The notes below the pieces were generated by a model. The model was given only the letters and a program-made list of their open reading frames with translations. It ran no database searches and had not been told where the DNA came from. From NCBI GenBank assembly GCA_916610825.1, contig OU744452.1, forward strand, positions 10,324,021 through 10,388,020: DNA of 64,000 bases. The letters are read 5' to 3'. This stretch comes from Haliclystus octoradiatus. Its lineage: Eukaryota; Cnidaria; Staurozoa; Stauromedusae; Haliclystidae. This document shows, one piece after another, positions 1 through 11,309 of the stretch. The position numbers were made by a program, and so were the translations under genes. The stretch's first letter is position 1, and each line of letters begins with the position of its first letter.

Positions 1-1305
1 TCTTGTCCTGGGGAATTCACATATAACTTCAGTTGTGGTAATAAACGAAACGAGAAACGATCTTGCAATGAAAAACAGTGTCCATCGACTGCTTTATGGG
101 GAGCATGGGGACAATGGACAAGTTGTAACGGTGATTGTGAAGGAACTCAAACGAGAAGAAGAATATGTGTTGTTCAAGCTGGAACAAATGCAGACACATG
201 CAATGGCTCACCTATAGAAGAGAAAGTATGTAAAGCATCATCATGTAATAATGGACAAGAGATCGGTGTTGGGACCCCTCCAAAACAATGTAAGGGAAGA
301 GGTGACCCAAAATATGGCAAAGAGATGATAACAATAAATGGAGACAATGTTATAGCTATATACACATGCTTTGAGTTTTATAGATTACGTGGACCATCAA
401 CATCAACATGTAATTCAACAGCAGGATGGTCAGAATTAAATCCACCACGTTGTGTTCAGATATGTGGAAAGACGAGTTTTACGCAAAGGAATCGAAGACA
501 ACGTTTATTAGGCGGTGATGTAGCACGTCATGGTTCATGGCCTTGGATGGTTACAATAGAAATAAAATTAAGACTTGAAGGCTGGAAAGTACGTTGCGGT
601 GGTAACTTAATAAACGATCAATGGATTGTAACAGCAGCACATTGTTTCTTTGATAAATATCCAACAGCTTTACTTGATCCATCAGATTTTAAAGTATTTG
701 TTGGGAGTTATAATCTCAGTGAAAGATATACAGATCCTGCCGGGCAACAAAGAGCAATTGAACTTGTTATACCACACCCTAAGTTTGATAAAAAAACACT
801 TGACAATGATATTGGTTTATTAAAACTTGCTAATCCGATACGTTTTACAAAGTTTATCAGGCCAGTCTGTTTACCATTTAAACAAGAATCTAGATCTACT
901 ACATTGAAGTCTGGAAAACTGGGTGTGGCACTTGGTTGGGGTTATACTAGGTTAGGAGTACCATCAGAGTTATTAAGAGAATTATATTTACCTGTTGCAT
1001 CAAAACGAAAATGTGTTAAGGCCTATGAACAAGAAAAATACATTGTAACTAATAAAATGTTTTGTGCTGGTTATTCATACAATTCATTAGATACATGCGA
1101 AGGGGACAGTGGAGGACCTTTTTTGTTATTTGATTCGCAAAGAAGTAAATATACATTACAAGGAGTCATCAGTTGGGGAAGCGAAAGGTGTGGGGCACTT
1201 GGTCAGTATAGTGTTTATTCGGATGTCAATAAATTTGCATCATGGATAAGAAAGACAGTTAAAGCAACAAGTTATGGATCAAATAGCAAGCGTATAGTAG
1301 TATAG
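1..1305 (+). CDS. Secreted TSP1-sushi-trypsin serine protease, 3' part (5' end outside window)
   Basis: Frame 1 is open from base 1 to the TAG at 1303-1305, so the gene continues upstream of the window. In order it encodes the cysteine-rich end of a preceding repeat (bases 1-85), a thrombospondin type-1 repeat (WGAWGQWTSC, about 97-235), a sushi/CCP module (about 286-465), and an S1 peptidase domain. The activation site is RRQR|LLGG near 508. The catalytic triad is visible: His in TAAHC (about 640), Asp in DNDIGLL (about 805) and Ser in GDSGGP (about 1110). The residue six before the catalytic Ser is Asp (DTCEGDSGG), the S1-pocket Asp that predicts cleavage after Arg/Lys. All expected S1 cysteines appear present. 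This architecture suggests an extracellular clotting-, complement- or defence-type protease; the substrate is unknown. No intron is visible in this 1.3 kb. A possible AATAAA lies at about 1396. Confidence 0.9.
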   Translation, partial: SCPGEFTYNFSCGNKRNEKRSCNEKQCPSTALWGAWGQWTSCNGDCEGTQTRRRICVVQAGTNADTCNGSPIEEKVCKASSCNNGQEIGVGTPPKQCKGRGDPKYGKEMITINGDNVIAIYTCFEFYRLRGPSTSTCNSTAGWSELNPPRCVQICGKTSFTQRNRRQRLLGGDVARHGSWPWMVTIEIKLRLEGWKVRCGGNLINDQWIVTAAHCFFDKYPTALLDPSDFKVFVGSYNLSERYTDPAGQQRAIELVIPHPKFDKKTLDNDIGLLKLANPIRFTKFIRPVCLPFKQESRSTTLKSGKLGVALGWGYTRLGVPSELLRELYLPVASKRKCVKAYEQEKYIVTNKMFCAGYSYNSLDTCEGDSGGPFLLFDSQRSKYTLQGVISWGSERCGALGQYSVYSDVNKFASWIRKTVKATSYGSNSKRIVV

Positions 1306-2083
1306 AATATATTCTACGACATACATTATCACAATTCAACCACACAGGTATTGTTATGAAACTGTTAGTTACTAAACTTATGAGAATAGAACTTAATAAA
1401 TATACATTAGACACTCTCATAAACAACAAAGTAATAACATTAATATACACTTTTGTTAATTAATATTATCATATGATTTTTATCATTTACACATAAATAT
1501 TTTACACTGTCTTCTATTTTAGTGATAGCTATTTATTGACACAAACGAGGCTGAATTCACTTTTGTAAGCTACCTCGTTACAGTTTCGGATGACGGCTCA
1601 TACGAACTATATTATAAGAGCATTGATGTGAGAACTATACAAATTCATCGATGTCTTCCAGTATTAATTAATACACAGTGTAATATTTACAGTTAGTAAT
1701 GCATTCTGCATGTCATTATATCTTTATCATCTAATCGTATATAATTTATTTTTTGTAAGTAAGGCTGCATTGTATCCAATTACTATATTGTATGACTATC
1801 ATAATTGTCGACAAAACTCACAAATGTTACGCAGTTATTTAAATGAAATATATCATCATATAAAAGTAAAATAATGTTCTGTTCCAAGCATCTTCATCTT
1901 GTATAAAGGAAAAATATGACTTCATACACACAACTTTAAAATAATAATGTCTGTAGAAAGTGACAGTTTTGTAAGTACGCATTTCGTGACGTCATTTAAC
2001 CAAATCCAAGCGTTGTTTGTGAAAGTTTTGCATCTTGCATACATCTTGCTAGGACGCGTGCAGAAACCAATTAAAATCTGTAA
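1306..2083. other. Intergenic, 3' flank of the protease gene
   Basis: AT-rich sequence with stops in all frames. It holds a candidate poly(A) signal (AATAAA near 1396) about 90 bases after the protease stop. I see no other gene or repeat here. Confidence 0.5.
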
Positions 2084-2087
2084 AGGG

Positions 2088-2215
2088 CTCTTCGTGTAGT
2101 GGTTAGGGTGTTATAACTATGCCCGCAGAGTCTTGGATTCAATGATATTCAATCCCCATCAGAAGCACTATTGATAGGTGTCACGTCACTCAAGCTCAGG
2201 TGAAAAAGCAACTAG
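2088..2215 (+). repeat. tRNA-derived SINE head or tRNA-like fossil
   Basis: The stretch reads like a tRNA 5' half with an A-box-like segment (GTGTAGTGGTTAGGG, about 2094-2108). About 40 bases later comes a degenerate B-box-like segment (GATATTCAATCCCC). No good acceptor stem can be folded, so a functional tRNA is unlikely. A tRNA-derived SINE is the better reading. A similar head occurs on the minus strand near 49565-49640. Confidence 0.45.
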
Positions 2216-2216
2216 C

Positions 2217-2642
2217 TCAGGGGCATCCATAAGGTACATACATGGCAAATGTTCTAATCTTTGACACTCCCTTTCCCTGCACGCTTCGGATCAACCCCAT
2301 CCTTCTATACTTACTGAAAGTTTTGCAGCCTCCCGTATTTTTTTAATTTTGTCTCTATATTTATGAAAATATACATGTACAGCCATTTTTAGAAAAATGA
2401 TTTTCACGGTTAATAATGAAGGGAATTTATGGATTAACTTTTCTGCAATAAAAATTGATTTAACTATCAACAGACTGATCATTAATCACATTTTAATATT
2501 TGAAAAATTGCTTCAGAGACACTCAAGATGTGTTCGTAATTTGATGGTTTACACCCCTCTTCCCCATGTATGCAGATATACGCTTTTGATATGACCCCAT
2601 CCCCCTTAACTGAGAACGTACCTTATGGATGGCGGCCCCTTA
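2217..2642. mobile_element. Foldback/MITE-like element
   Basis: The left end (GGGGCATCCATAAGGTAC, about 2219) and the right end (GTACCTTATGGATGGCGGCC, about 2618) are near-complementary, giving terminal inverted repeats about 400 bp apart. The interior has no coding capacity. Superfamily and target duplication could not be decided. Confidence 0.5.
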
Positions 2643-4300
2643 ACCGATTTGTGGAATGGCGATGAACTCAAAAAATATATCTGTAACGCGTAGCTATACT
2701 TCAATCCAAAGAAAACCATGTTAAAGGCAAATCATATCCTAGATCATTTCTATTTTTGATTGCAATGGTATGTTTGCGGTATGTCACTATGCAGTGTTAA
2801 GTTGACTAAGTTCCATACAAGACTATTTTGGTTTCCATATTTGCGATTTTGGATAACTTTTAAAAGTAATTGTTTTGATAAAAAAATATTAATATTATTA
2901 TATCCAACAATACAAGACCATCTATTTGATCCCTCGTTACTCACAGAAGTTATGGTTAGAATTCAGTAAAGCAATACCGATCTTATCATCAAAGCAGCAA
3001 TAGAATTATACCACGATAAGATCATCGGAAGAAAAATAAACTTAAAAGATGTTGACGCAACTTTCTATTTAAAAAATGGTTAGAAAGAAATGATAATTAA
3101 TTTTGATAAAACCCTATCAGGAACCTATAGAGCTAATTGCTAGGGCTCGGATCTAAAACTCATAACTGCATTCAATAGCCACTATATGCTTACCCATGCC
3201 GTGATAGATTGATGAAAATGATTGAAATGTAAATTAGTATACTTATTCACTAACAAATTCACCCTGACGAGTTCCTTACAACAAAGGAAGCTGGTAAGAT
3301 TCACCCTGACGAAATTGGGGGCTGATAACAATTGAAACTATCTCTATACCAAGTCCCTAATGTTGGTCTAGTAGCGAGGATAACAGGCAGACATTCAATT
3401 TTTGAGCTTGGGTCTAAAACGAGGACCCCAACAATGATGTGATCTATTGTCGAGCCTAATTTACATTGAATTTTCCTCAGTTACACAAAGATATAGCCCT
3501 AATTAACGTTTTTTCATATAGCGGATTCGTGATTGAAGTATTGATGTTTATAATTTAACTTGATTTGGGGCATACAAAGGATCCAAGTTTTAGACCCCGT
3601 ATTATTATATTTATTATCATAAAGTTTACAATATCATCTATATCAGGTCTACAAGGTTGTGAACCAAGCGTCTAAGCAGCTCAAATGATTTCAAGTTAAG
3701 CCCATGTATACCTTTACTATATAAGAAGCATCTCTGTTACACCTTTTGATGTAATTTATAAACTTCGTAAATCTCATTTCAACAATTTCTATTTGCTTAA
3801 TATCTTTGATCAACGCTGGGTTCCATGTATGCTCTATAATTCTATATAATATAGATCTTTCTGAGACATTGTATGTATCATGGCTGAAACTATGATTCTA
3901 ACGGCGAGTTTTTGTCATTCTTATTTAGGAGCTCTAGCAAGTAATTGTCATTCATTCAAAAATGCACGATTTTGCAATTTTTCGTCCTCAAAATTGCCCC
4001 AAATATGAGACAACCGTTTTTATCGGAGGGGCTGGGGTGCTACACACCTCCCTTAGGATTGATGGTCGTGATTGTATGCTTTCATAAGTATTTCGGATTC
4101 ACGAAATATAAGAATTCCGAATGATGTATAATCTTGAATTTGCTCTTAAATTTCTAGGGGGTAACACGCATAAAATTGGCCATCGCACATTGCCGGCTCG
4201 AAGTTGAAAAATTAATGCCATTTCTTGGTGCTGTGAAAACCAAGCGCTAAGACCGCGGCTCCATTTTATGTCTTTAAGAAGTCAAGTCAAGTTAAGAAGT
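2643..4300. other. Intergenic, no gene seen
   Basis: AT-rich sequence with only short unsupported reading frames. A phrase beginning TTCACCCTGACGA is repeated twice (about 3258 and 3300). Nothing else recognisable. Confidence 0.4.
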
Positions 4301-4737
4301 TAATTTCAATTAGAGGTATGTAAATGTGACTGACTTCATCGTATTTATCTGTATGTAACTTTGTTGTAATCAAAGCTCATTGTAATTTCAATTAGAGGTA
4401 TGTAAATGTGACTGACTTCACCGTATTTATCTGTATGTAACTTTGTTGTAATCAAAGCTCATTGTAATTTCAATTAGAGGTATGTAAATGTGACTGACTT
4501 CATCGTATTTATCTGTATGTAACTTTGTTGTAATAAAAGCTCATTGTAATTTCAATTAGAGGTATGTAAATGTGATTGACTTCACCGTATTTATCTGTAT
4601 GTAACTTTGTTGTAATCAAAGCTTATTGTAATTTCAATTAGAGGTATGTAAATGTGACTGATTTCATCGTATTTATCTGTATGTAACTTTGTTGTAATCA
4701 AGGCTCATTGTAATTTCAATTAGAAATATGAAGATGT
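4301..4737. repeat. 82-bp tandem minisatellite, about 5.3 copies
   Basis: The phrase TAATTTCAATTAGAGG recurs at 4301, 4383, 4465, 4547, 4629 and (diverged) 4711, an exact 82-base period with no indels. Copies differ by only a few substitutions. Each unit contains GTATGTAAATGTGACTGA and a TCTGTATGTAACTTTGTTG segment. No coding function is apparent. Confidence 0.95.
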
Positions 4738-5392
4738 GACTGCTGTCCAGTCCTTCGTTCCCATGCAAACGAGCTTATATAAGCTCATGTGGTTGTATTT
4801 ACAATTAAATTACGAAGTAAAAAGAGAATATGTAACCGTAGATTGCAAGCAAGGTAAGGTGCGGTTGCTAGAGTTGAGTCTGCTGCATAAAGTTTTACCA
4901 TACATGTATAAATTGTAGATTGACCTAAAGTCATCATCGAGATTCTTCCTAAGCAGACGATAAAAAAATGTTCGGTCCGTGTTTTGAAGAGATTCCATTG
5001 GACCCAAAATTTCTATCGTCTGTCCTTATCAAGAACCGAAAATTGAAGATTTCTCTATATACAGACATGAATAAATGGATAAGAATTGAAAGAACTCTCT
5101 TACTTCCAATCTTAAAAAGCGAACATCGCAATATTTCTTTGCCATTTCTTCCTTCTTTTGCAGTATTCAAGGAAAATTTCCCGACTTACCAAGTCGTCAA
5201 GGGAGGGGTGCCACGCCCTCAATACCCCCATACTAGGAACGGCCCTGTTAATACTCTTGTGAGATGCGTGGAAATTTCTCATCATGCTTTTATAAAAACC
5301 ACGTCAATCAGATAATAGGTCGATCGTGTTGGAATTTAAGGAAATAATACTGAAGACAACAGTATCAATATGATGAAGACATAACTTGCATC
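4738..5392. other. Intergenic between minisatellite and Gypsy fossil
   Basis: A 115-codon open frame at 4968-5315 (+) resembles no family I know and lacks splice or promoter context. I do not call it a gene. Confidence 0.3.
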
Positions 5393-7480
5393 TTGCATTC
5401 TTTTGACGAGGACGTAAATGCAGCCAACAGCATATCTCTAGCAACTGTGTCCGTTATTATAAATGAAGGCACAGTTAGCATGTTGCAGGATAAAGGTGCG
5501 TCATGCTCAACCATTTCTACTAAAGTATGGGATGAAATCGGAAACCCATCACTGATGATTGGCAATAAGAAGTTTAAGTGTTATGACGGACATGAGCAAA
5601 CTGTTTTAGGTCATTGCTCACTTTAATGTTAATTATCATGGTAAATTTTATAACATTCTATTGTATGTTGTGAAATCTATAGTAACTATGGTTTATTGGG
5701 ACATAATTCTAATAATGAAATCCGATAAACCTTGTTGAGCAAATTCGCCAGCAAATGAAAATGCGAAACAGTTCTGCAATTTTCCAGCGCGTTATTGAAG
5801 ATATCCTTGCTGGACTTAAAGGTTTGGTTGCCTGTCAGGATGACATCCTAGTATTTGGAAAAGACAGAGGGATCACTCAATAAAGGATTAAATGCCATTT
5901 CAGAAAGGCTTCGTTCACGAAAAACGTTCATCAATGCAGAAAAATGCACCGAACATGCCACAGAAATCTCTTTTTCTTGGGATACAGAATTTCTACTGCA
6001 GGTATTTAACCTGGTCAACAACTGGTTAGTCAAATAAATTCTATTAGAGCATCAAATAAAAATAGGAGCTCGAAGCATTTGTAGGTCTGATTAATTCTTT
6101 TCATCGCTTGATTCCGGATTTCTCTGATAAAATTAGACCATTGATTAAATTGCGTAAAAAAGATGTACCATTTGTTTGGAATACCCATTGCAACAGAGCA
6201 TTTCACAGTTGCTATACATTTGCTATACATATGTGCAGAGCATTTTCTACCAATAAATTTACTCAACCATACTCTCTTGTTAAAGAGGCTACATTAACTA
6301 CTGATGCATCAGAAAGCTGCATTGCAGGAATTTTAGCCCAAGATGGGAAGCCTGTGATTTATGTTTCACGTTCTCTTAATCAAGCTGAGCAAAACCATTC
6401 AGCAACTGAGCGAGAGGCTTTAGGTATTACATGGTGCCTTGGGAGATTAAGGCAACTTTTGCTTGGTCGACGCTTCATCCTCATTACAGATCATAAGGTG
6501 TTGATATATTTATTTGCCCCGCGAAGATGTTGTCCCAAATATTGCTATTATTGATTCCTGCCAAAATGCTTTTTTACAGCCGGTCATTCCATTTGCTGAT
6601 CTTCAACTAACTTTAAATCTCGATCCAGTTTCCAAAAGCATAAATAGCACATAATTTCCGGGAATTGGAAACACTGAAAGAAGCAGAACGCCCCTTAGCA
6701 CGCGTTGAGTCGATGCTAACTCTGGAAAAGAACGTTATATATTGTGGTTCTGTTCCCTATATTATTATTACACTGCGTGACTCTGTGTTGAGTAGGGTGC
6801 ATTCTACTCATCAAGGCATTAATGCGACTCAGTGATTTCTTCAAAAAGGGGCATGGTTGCCAGGTATGGCCAGAGACGCAGATCGGTTTGTTTCCAGCTG
6901 TAAACAGCGTCCTTAAACAAGTAAAACAGCTCATGAGTGGCCTACAGTTTTACCATGAGCGGCTGCATGTGGATTTTGAACATGTTCCCGATATAGGAAA
7001 TGTACCCATTGTCGTCGATGCAGGAAGTGGCTGGAACGAGGCATCTCGTTGTCCTGATAGATCAACGCCCATTCTTATTCGTCTTTTCTCTGCGTTGTTC
7101 TCCCGTTTCGGGATGGCAAAACATTTAGTTTCGGATAACGCTGTCAACGATGAAATCGTTGGTTTGCTATTAAAATCAGGCCGTTACAAATCTGAATCAC
7201 CCGCACACTTTCCACGAGCCAACGGTTCGGCGGAGCTTACGAGTTTCATTTGATATGTTTCTGAATAAAATATTATTAGTGCATCACACAACATCGATAG
7301 CAAGGGGCAAACCACCAGTCGAATCCTACTAGGACGTAACCTAATTGTCCCTTTTGTGGCAGGGTTTAGAACCGGAGAGCATGTTCTGTACCTTCTGAGC
7401 CTTACCTAGTGGTCCTACAAAAGAGGCTGAATTTGTTATTTCCAAATGCGCTAACACGGCATGGTTGAAATCCGAGGGGG
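5393..7480 (+). mobile_element. Degenerate Ty3/Gypsy retrotransposon (pol remnants)
   Basis: Pol fragments lie in canonical Ty3/Gypsy order on the plus strand, separated by stops and frameshifts. They are an aspartic-protease-like piece (LQDKGASCSTIS, 5393-5626; the usual Asp-Thr-Gly reads Asp-Lys-Gly), a short reverse transcriptase piece with the active-site phrase QDDILVFG (about 5745-5860), an RNase H domain (TTDASESCIAGILAQDG through ITDHKV, 6269-6554), an integrase core (HVDFE and VSDNA, 6780-7250), and a C-terminal tail (ILLGRNLIVPF, about 7320-7400). No LTRs were recognised. Large RT deletions and many stops make it an old, dead copy. Confidence 0.85.
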
Positions 7481-7828
7481 GCACGACGTCTTGCTTCACA
7501 AAACAGATAGGTCGAGTACCCCCTCCGGCCTCCATAGACGCACCTACTGCAATGGGTGCGGCAGAAGTTACAAGATCAATAGAGCTTTTTCATCACGTGA
7601 CCAAAGTCGACTTGGCAGCCATTATGGTGTTACACATCAACTCTATTGTCACCCAAAAGTTTGAAAAGCCAGTGAAATGTTTTACAGTGTTCTATTGTTT
7701 ATTTATCTATTTAAATAATATATATTCAAAAGGTTAAAACAATGGTTTTATATTTAATTGTATCTTGTGGGTTCAGAAGTGGAAAACGGAAAAGTAAAGC
7801 GGAAAAGGAATAGGAAAGTTCGAAAGGA

Positions 7829-9147
7829 GTGAAGGCTAGTTTTTATCGTGTCCCTTCAATAATTAGAAACCAGGGTGATTTAACGTTATCCATATCAGAG
7901 GAAAGGCGAAGGAAATGGATAGCTGCTATTAGTAGGGATGATCTTACAGAGCACAAATTACAAAATGATCGAGTATGCAGCAAGCATTTTGTTCTTGGTA
8001 AACCATCTGCTGATTACGAATGTTATCAACTTGGTATGGTGCCAACTTTACACTTAAGGCATAAGGAAACAACGTCTCAATCTTCTCTTTCTGCCTCAGA
8101 TTGGACTGCAAGAAAAGTTGAACGAAGAAAGCGAGTCGCATAAATCGATTTTAACAAACCTTCTACAAAATTGCAGGTTGCGACATCCATCTTTCCTGAT
8201 GTTAGTACGCCTGTGGATGTTGATAGCAACACTGGAAGTATGCCTGTGGAACTTGACATTGATTGTAATGAATTTCATCATTGTACTGGAAAATATTTTC
8301 GAGGGGATGACAAGAAAACAAAATTTCATACTGGCCTGCCAATTTTTGACATTTTGATAATTGTATTTGAATTTGTATCACCATGCATCAAGAGAAAGCC
8401 AACATTACTAAGCTCATTTCAGGAATAGGTGCTAGTTTTGATGAAATTAAGCCAAAATTGATTAATTCAAGATCTTGCATATCGGTTTCATGTTTCCATT
8501 GCGACGATATCTAGGATTTTCCAAGCATGGATTACAGTATTAGACCAGAGACTTTGTCGCCTAATTTTATGGCCTGAACCAGAAGATCTGTGGCGCACGA
8601 TGCCCAAATGTTTTCAAAATGCTTTTGGGTTCAAAACAACGGTTATTATTGACTGCTTTGAAATATTTATTGAGAAGCCGTCGAATCTCTTAGCTAGGGG
8701 CACAAACGTTCTCCATCTACAAGCATCACCATACGATAAAAGTATTAATTGGCATTACCCACACAAGGAATAATCAGTTCTGTGTCTAATTCATGGGGAG
8801 GACGGAGGTCTGATAAACACCTCACTGAAAACTGTGGTCTTTTAAATTATCTAAAGCCTGGTGATATGGTCATGGCTGACAGGAGTTTCACGATCGAAGA
8901 GAGTGTTGGGCTGAAACATGCAAGTTTGGCGATACAAGCATTTACGAGAGGCAAAAACCAACTGGAACCAGTAGAACTAGAGAAAACAACAGGAATTGCC
9001 AATGTGGGAATTCATGTGGAACGTGTCATTGGACAGCTACGGCAGAAGTACAAAATTTTGGAAGGTACACTTCCAATCCATTATCTTCCCCACATGGTCA
9101 AACATCACCTACAATCGGTTGTATCATCCGAGTATGTGCAGCATTAA
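7829..9147 (+). mobile_element. Degenerate THAP plus DDE_Tnp_4-type DNA transposon
   Basis: Three blocks in order resemble transposases of the PIF/Harbinger-IS4EU group. 7829-8143 is a THAP zinc-finger remnant (RRRKWIAAISRDDLTEHKL, VCSKHF, PTLHL) without its first Cys pair. 8462-8770 is a helix-turn-helix ([20 protein letters not shown]) leading into the first DDE block with [12 protein letters not shown]. 8749-9147 holds the second Asp ([10 protein letters not shown]) and the Glu block ([16 protein letters not shown]). Each of the three catalytic positions is recognisable. The blocks lie in different frames with stops between them, so the gene is broken. Terminal inverted repeats were not found. 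Confidence 0.85.
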
Positions 9148-9857
9148 TTAATTTATGTAAACCTATTGTTCCCTATGATTAATAATATTATAACAACCCT
9201 TGACTCTGGGACAGAAAATTTACTTTACATTATGCATATTTATGTGTACTAGTTGAGGAGAAACGTTTTGGTCTCTGCACACAGGTTGATGAGTTTTAGT
9301 TTAGAATATTTCTTTTTGTGTGCTATGATATTTTAATACAGCTCATTAGGTAAATCTAAATTAGTAGAAATTAATGACTATTGGAATTGTCGATGTCGTT
9401 CTACACCTCACACTGTGATATTTACTGAGTGTTATTGATTTTTCTTTCTTTACATTCTTAACACATTACATGAAGTTCAAAACGTGCCTACGTATCTTTA
9501 CGTCACCCACCTGTCTATAATGGTCACCTCATAACTATGTTTTTCGAACAAATCTAATGCAAAATATCCTTCAATTTTCATTACATGTTCTACAACAGTA
9601 GAATTAGTGTTTAACGTCCCTTATGATAATTGAATTGTTCAATGTGCACAGGTTCATGGATATAATTCCGAGGGTTACAGTAGACAGATTCCATTATGCA
9701 AAGTGTCAAACAGGCTAGAAGGTACACAAAAATGAATCAAGATTTCAAGATTGAAAAACAAAACATTGTGATAATAAGGAGTATATCGAAGTAATTTACT
9801 GTTACAAGGATAAATAAGGAAAAATGTATTATGAATGGTCGTACACATCAGGAAATA
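9148..9857. other. Intergenic, no gene seen
   Basis: AT-rich sequence between the THAP-DDE fossil and repeat block X. Only short frames; nothing recognised. Confidence 0.4.
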
Positions 9858-11291
9858 TCTATACACAATCATAGTGCCCTGTGTACATAATACGTAATTG
9901 AAATAGAATTTTAGAGATCGAGACAAAAATATTGTCAAAACTCACCCATTAGGCTTTAGCCCTGACGTCGATGAACTTGTAGTTAACACATTGAACGTTT
10001 GAATTAGAAAGAGAGTGAAAGCAAGATTTATTGATAAAGACATTTTATTCTTTTCAAATCAAATGAAAAATTTCCAGTAACACGACGAGTGAAAGATAAT
10101 TTCAAAAGAAAGACGTCTGCTTGCTTCTGTTTGAGCATATATTCTGTGTCGACGAAAATAGATGACGTCAGAAAATGGATTTTACTTCCTTGTTATCAAT
10201 CAAAAACTACTTTAAAAGTCTTAAAATTGTACTTCAGCAAACAGAAAGTTAGCCGACGTTCTTGCTAAAGGGCTGAGAGCGTGAGACCGTATAATTATTA
10301 TTATTAAATGCATTAGTTATCACAATATTGGGTTTTAAATATAAACTAATATAATTTCTGAATGCGAGACAATGCAAATCACAGAGCAATAGATCCACTC
10401 CTTTGTACTCATCAATACTAAACTGCTTGCAAAGCTGAAAAGCTGATCAAACAGAATTAATGACAGAAGTCATCTTTACGAATAAAGAGTTTTGCTTGGT
10501 TAAATATGGGGCGGGGACTAATTTAAGGAAGGTTTGGAAGACGAGAAGGGCGTTATCATATAGCGAAATCATAAACTTCAGATTTGTGAAATTTTACCTA
10601 AAATTTTATATTCAACTCATTTGTCAGTGAGCTGATCGATTGACTCGTTATCTTTGAGTAATCTCAATCGGATATATAAAAGAATACATCCTCATCAGAG
10701 CCAGAAATACAGTCATCTCCGCCTCCAAACGCCATCGTTGAAATGAGTGCATGCAGAAGATTTTCAACCTCAAAGAAGCAGAGTCTAAGGGACAATGGTT
10801 CAATGGCTCTATGAATACCTATTATTAACGTTTCCAGACTATCTTATTCTAGTGACTATGATGGATTTAAACCCCTACTGACATTAAAAACACTGGCAAA
10901 TTGCTAATACAAAATGGATTATTTCATTTAATCATCATCTGTAGAAGTAAATTTTACCGTATGTCGATCGTGCTAATAAGCACACGACAAACTTGATTGA
11001 CATTTGAGAATCTATCATATGCCACGTATAAATTAATTGTAGAGAGGAGGTTGATGTGACTAAAAGATATTGGACCTAACACACGATCTGTTAGTATATA
11101 AATAGATTGTTGGTCATTTTCACCTGTCATTATTAATTTTAATCTATTACATTGTAGCTTTGCGCCATTGCAATTACCATTATACTGTCACAATTAATAT
11201 TACTACTACCATTGAAGCATTGAGCATTATCATTGAACTCATCAACTACTTATTATGAAACAGCGAGAAAATTCATATAACAAATTGTGTC
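9858..11291 (+). repeat. Complex repeat, block X (copy A)
   Basis: This 1.43 kb block matches 40754-42210 in the same orientation from CTATACACAATCATAG to CAAATTGTGTC, at roughly 90% overall by eye. A central sub-block (about 10370-10743) is far better conserved. No long open frame is present. It is followed directly by blocks Y and Z (11310-13959), whereas copy B has Z before X, as expected for pieces of a larger tandem or permuted unit. Confidence 0.85.
10371..10743 (+). promoter_or_regulatory. Promoter-like conserved core of block X
   Basis: An octamer-type ATGCAAAT (about 10371), a GC-box-like GGGGCGGGGAC (about 10508) and a TATA-like TATATAAAAG (about 10673) precede an ATG at 10743 that opens only a short frame. 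The matching stretch of copy B (about 41262-41637) keeps the octamer and GC box and has TATATAGAAG. By eye the two copies differ at only about a dozen of some 375 positions here, against clearly more beyond the ATG. Promoter function is an inference from motif order and conservation. Confidence 0.4.
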
Positions 11292-11309
11292 AAATTTAAT
11301 AATAACTAG

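Noticed and set aside
4968-5315. 115-codon plus-strand frame
   Set aside because: No recognisable domain; length is not unusual for chance in this window and it overlaps no supported gene.
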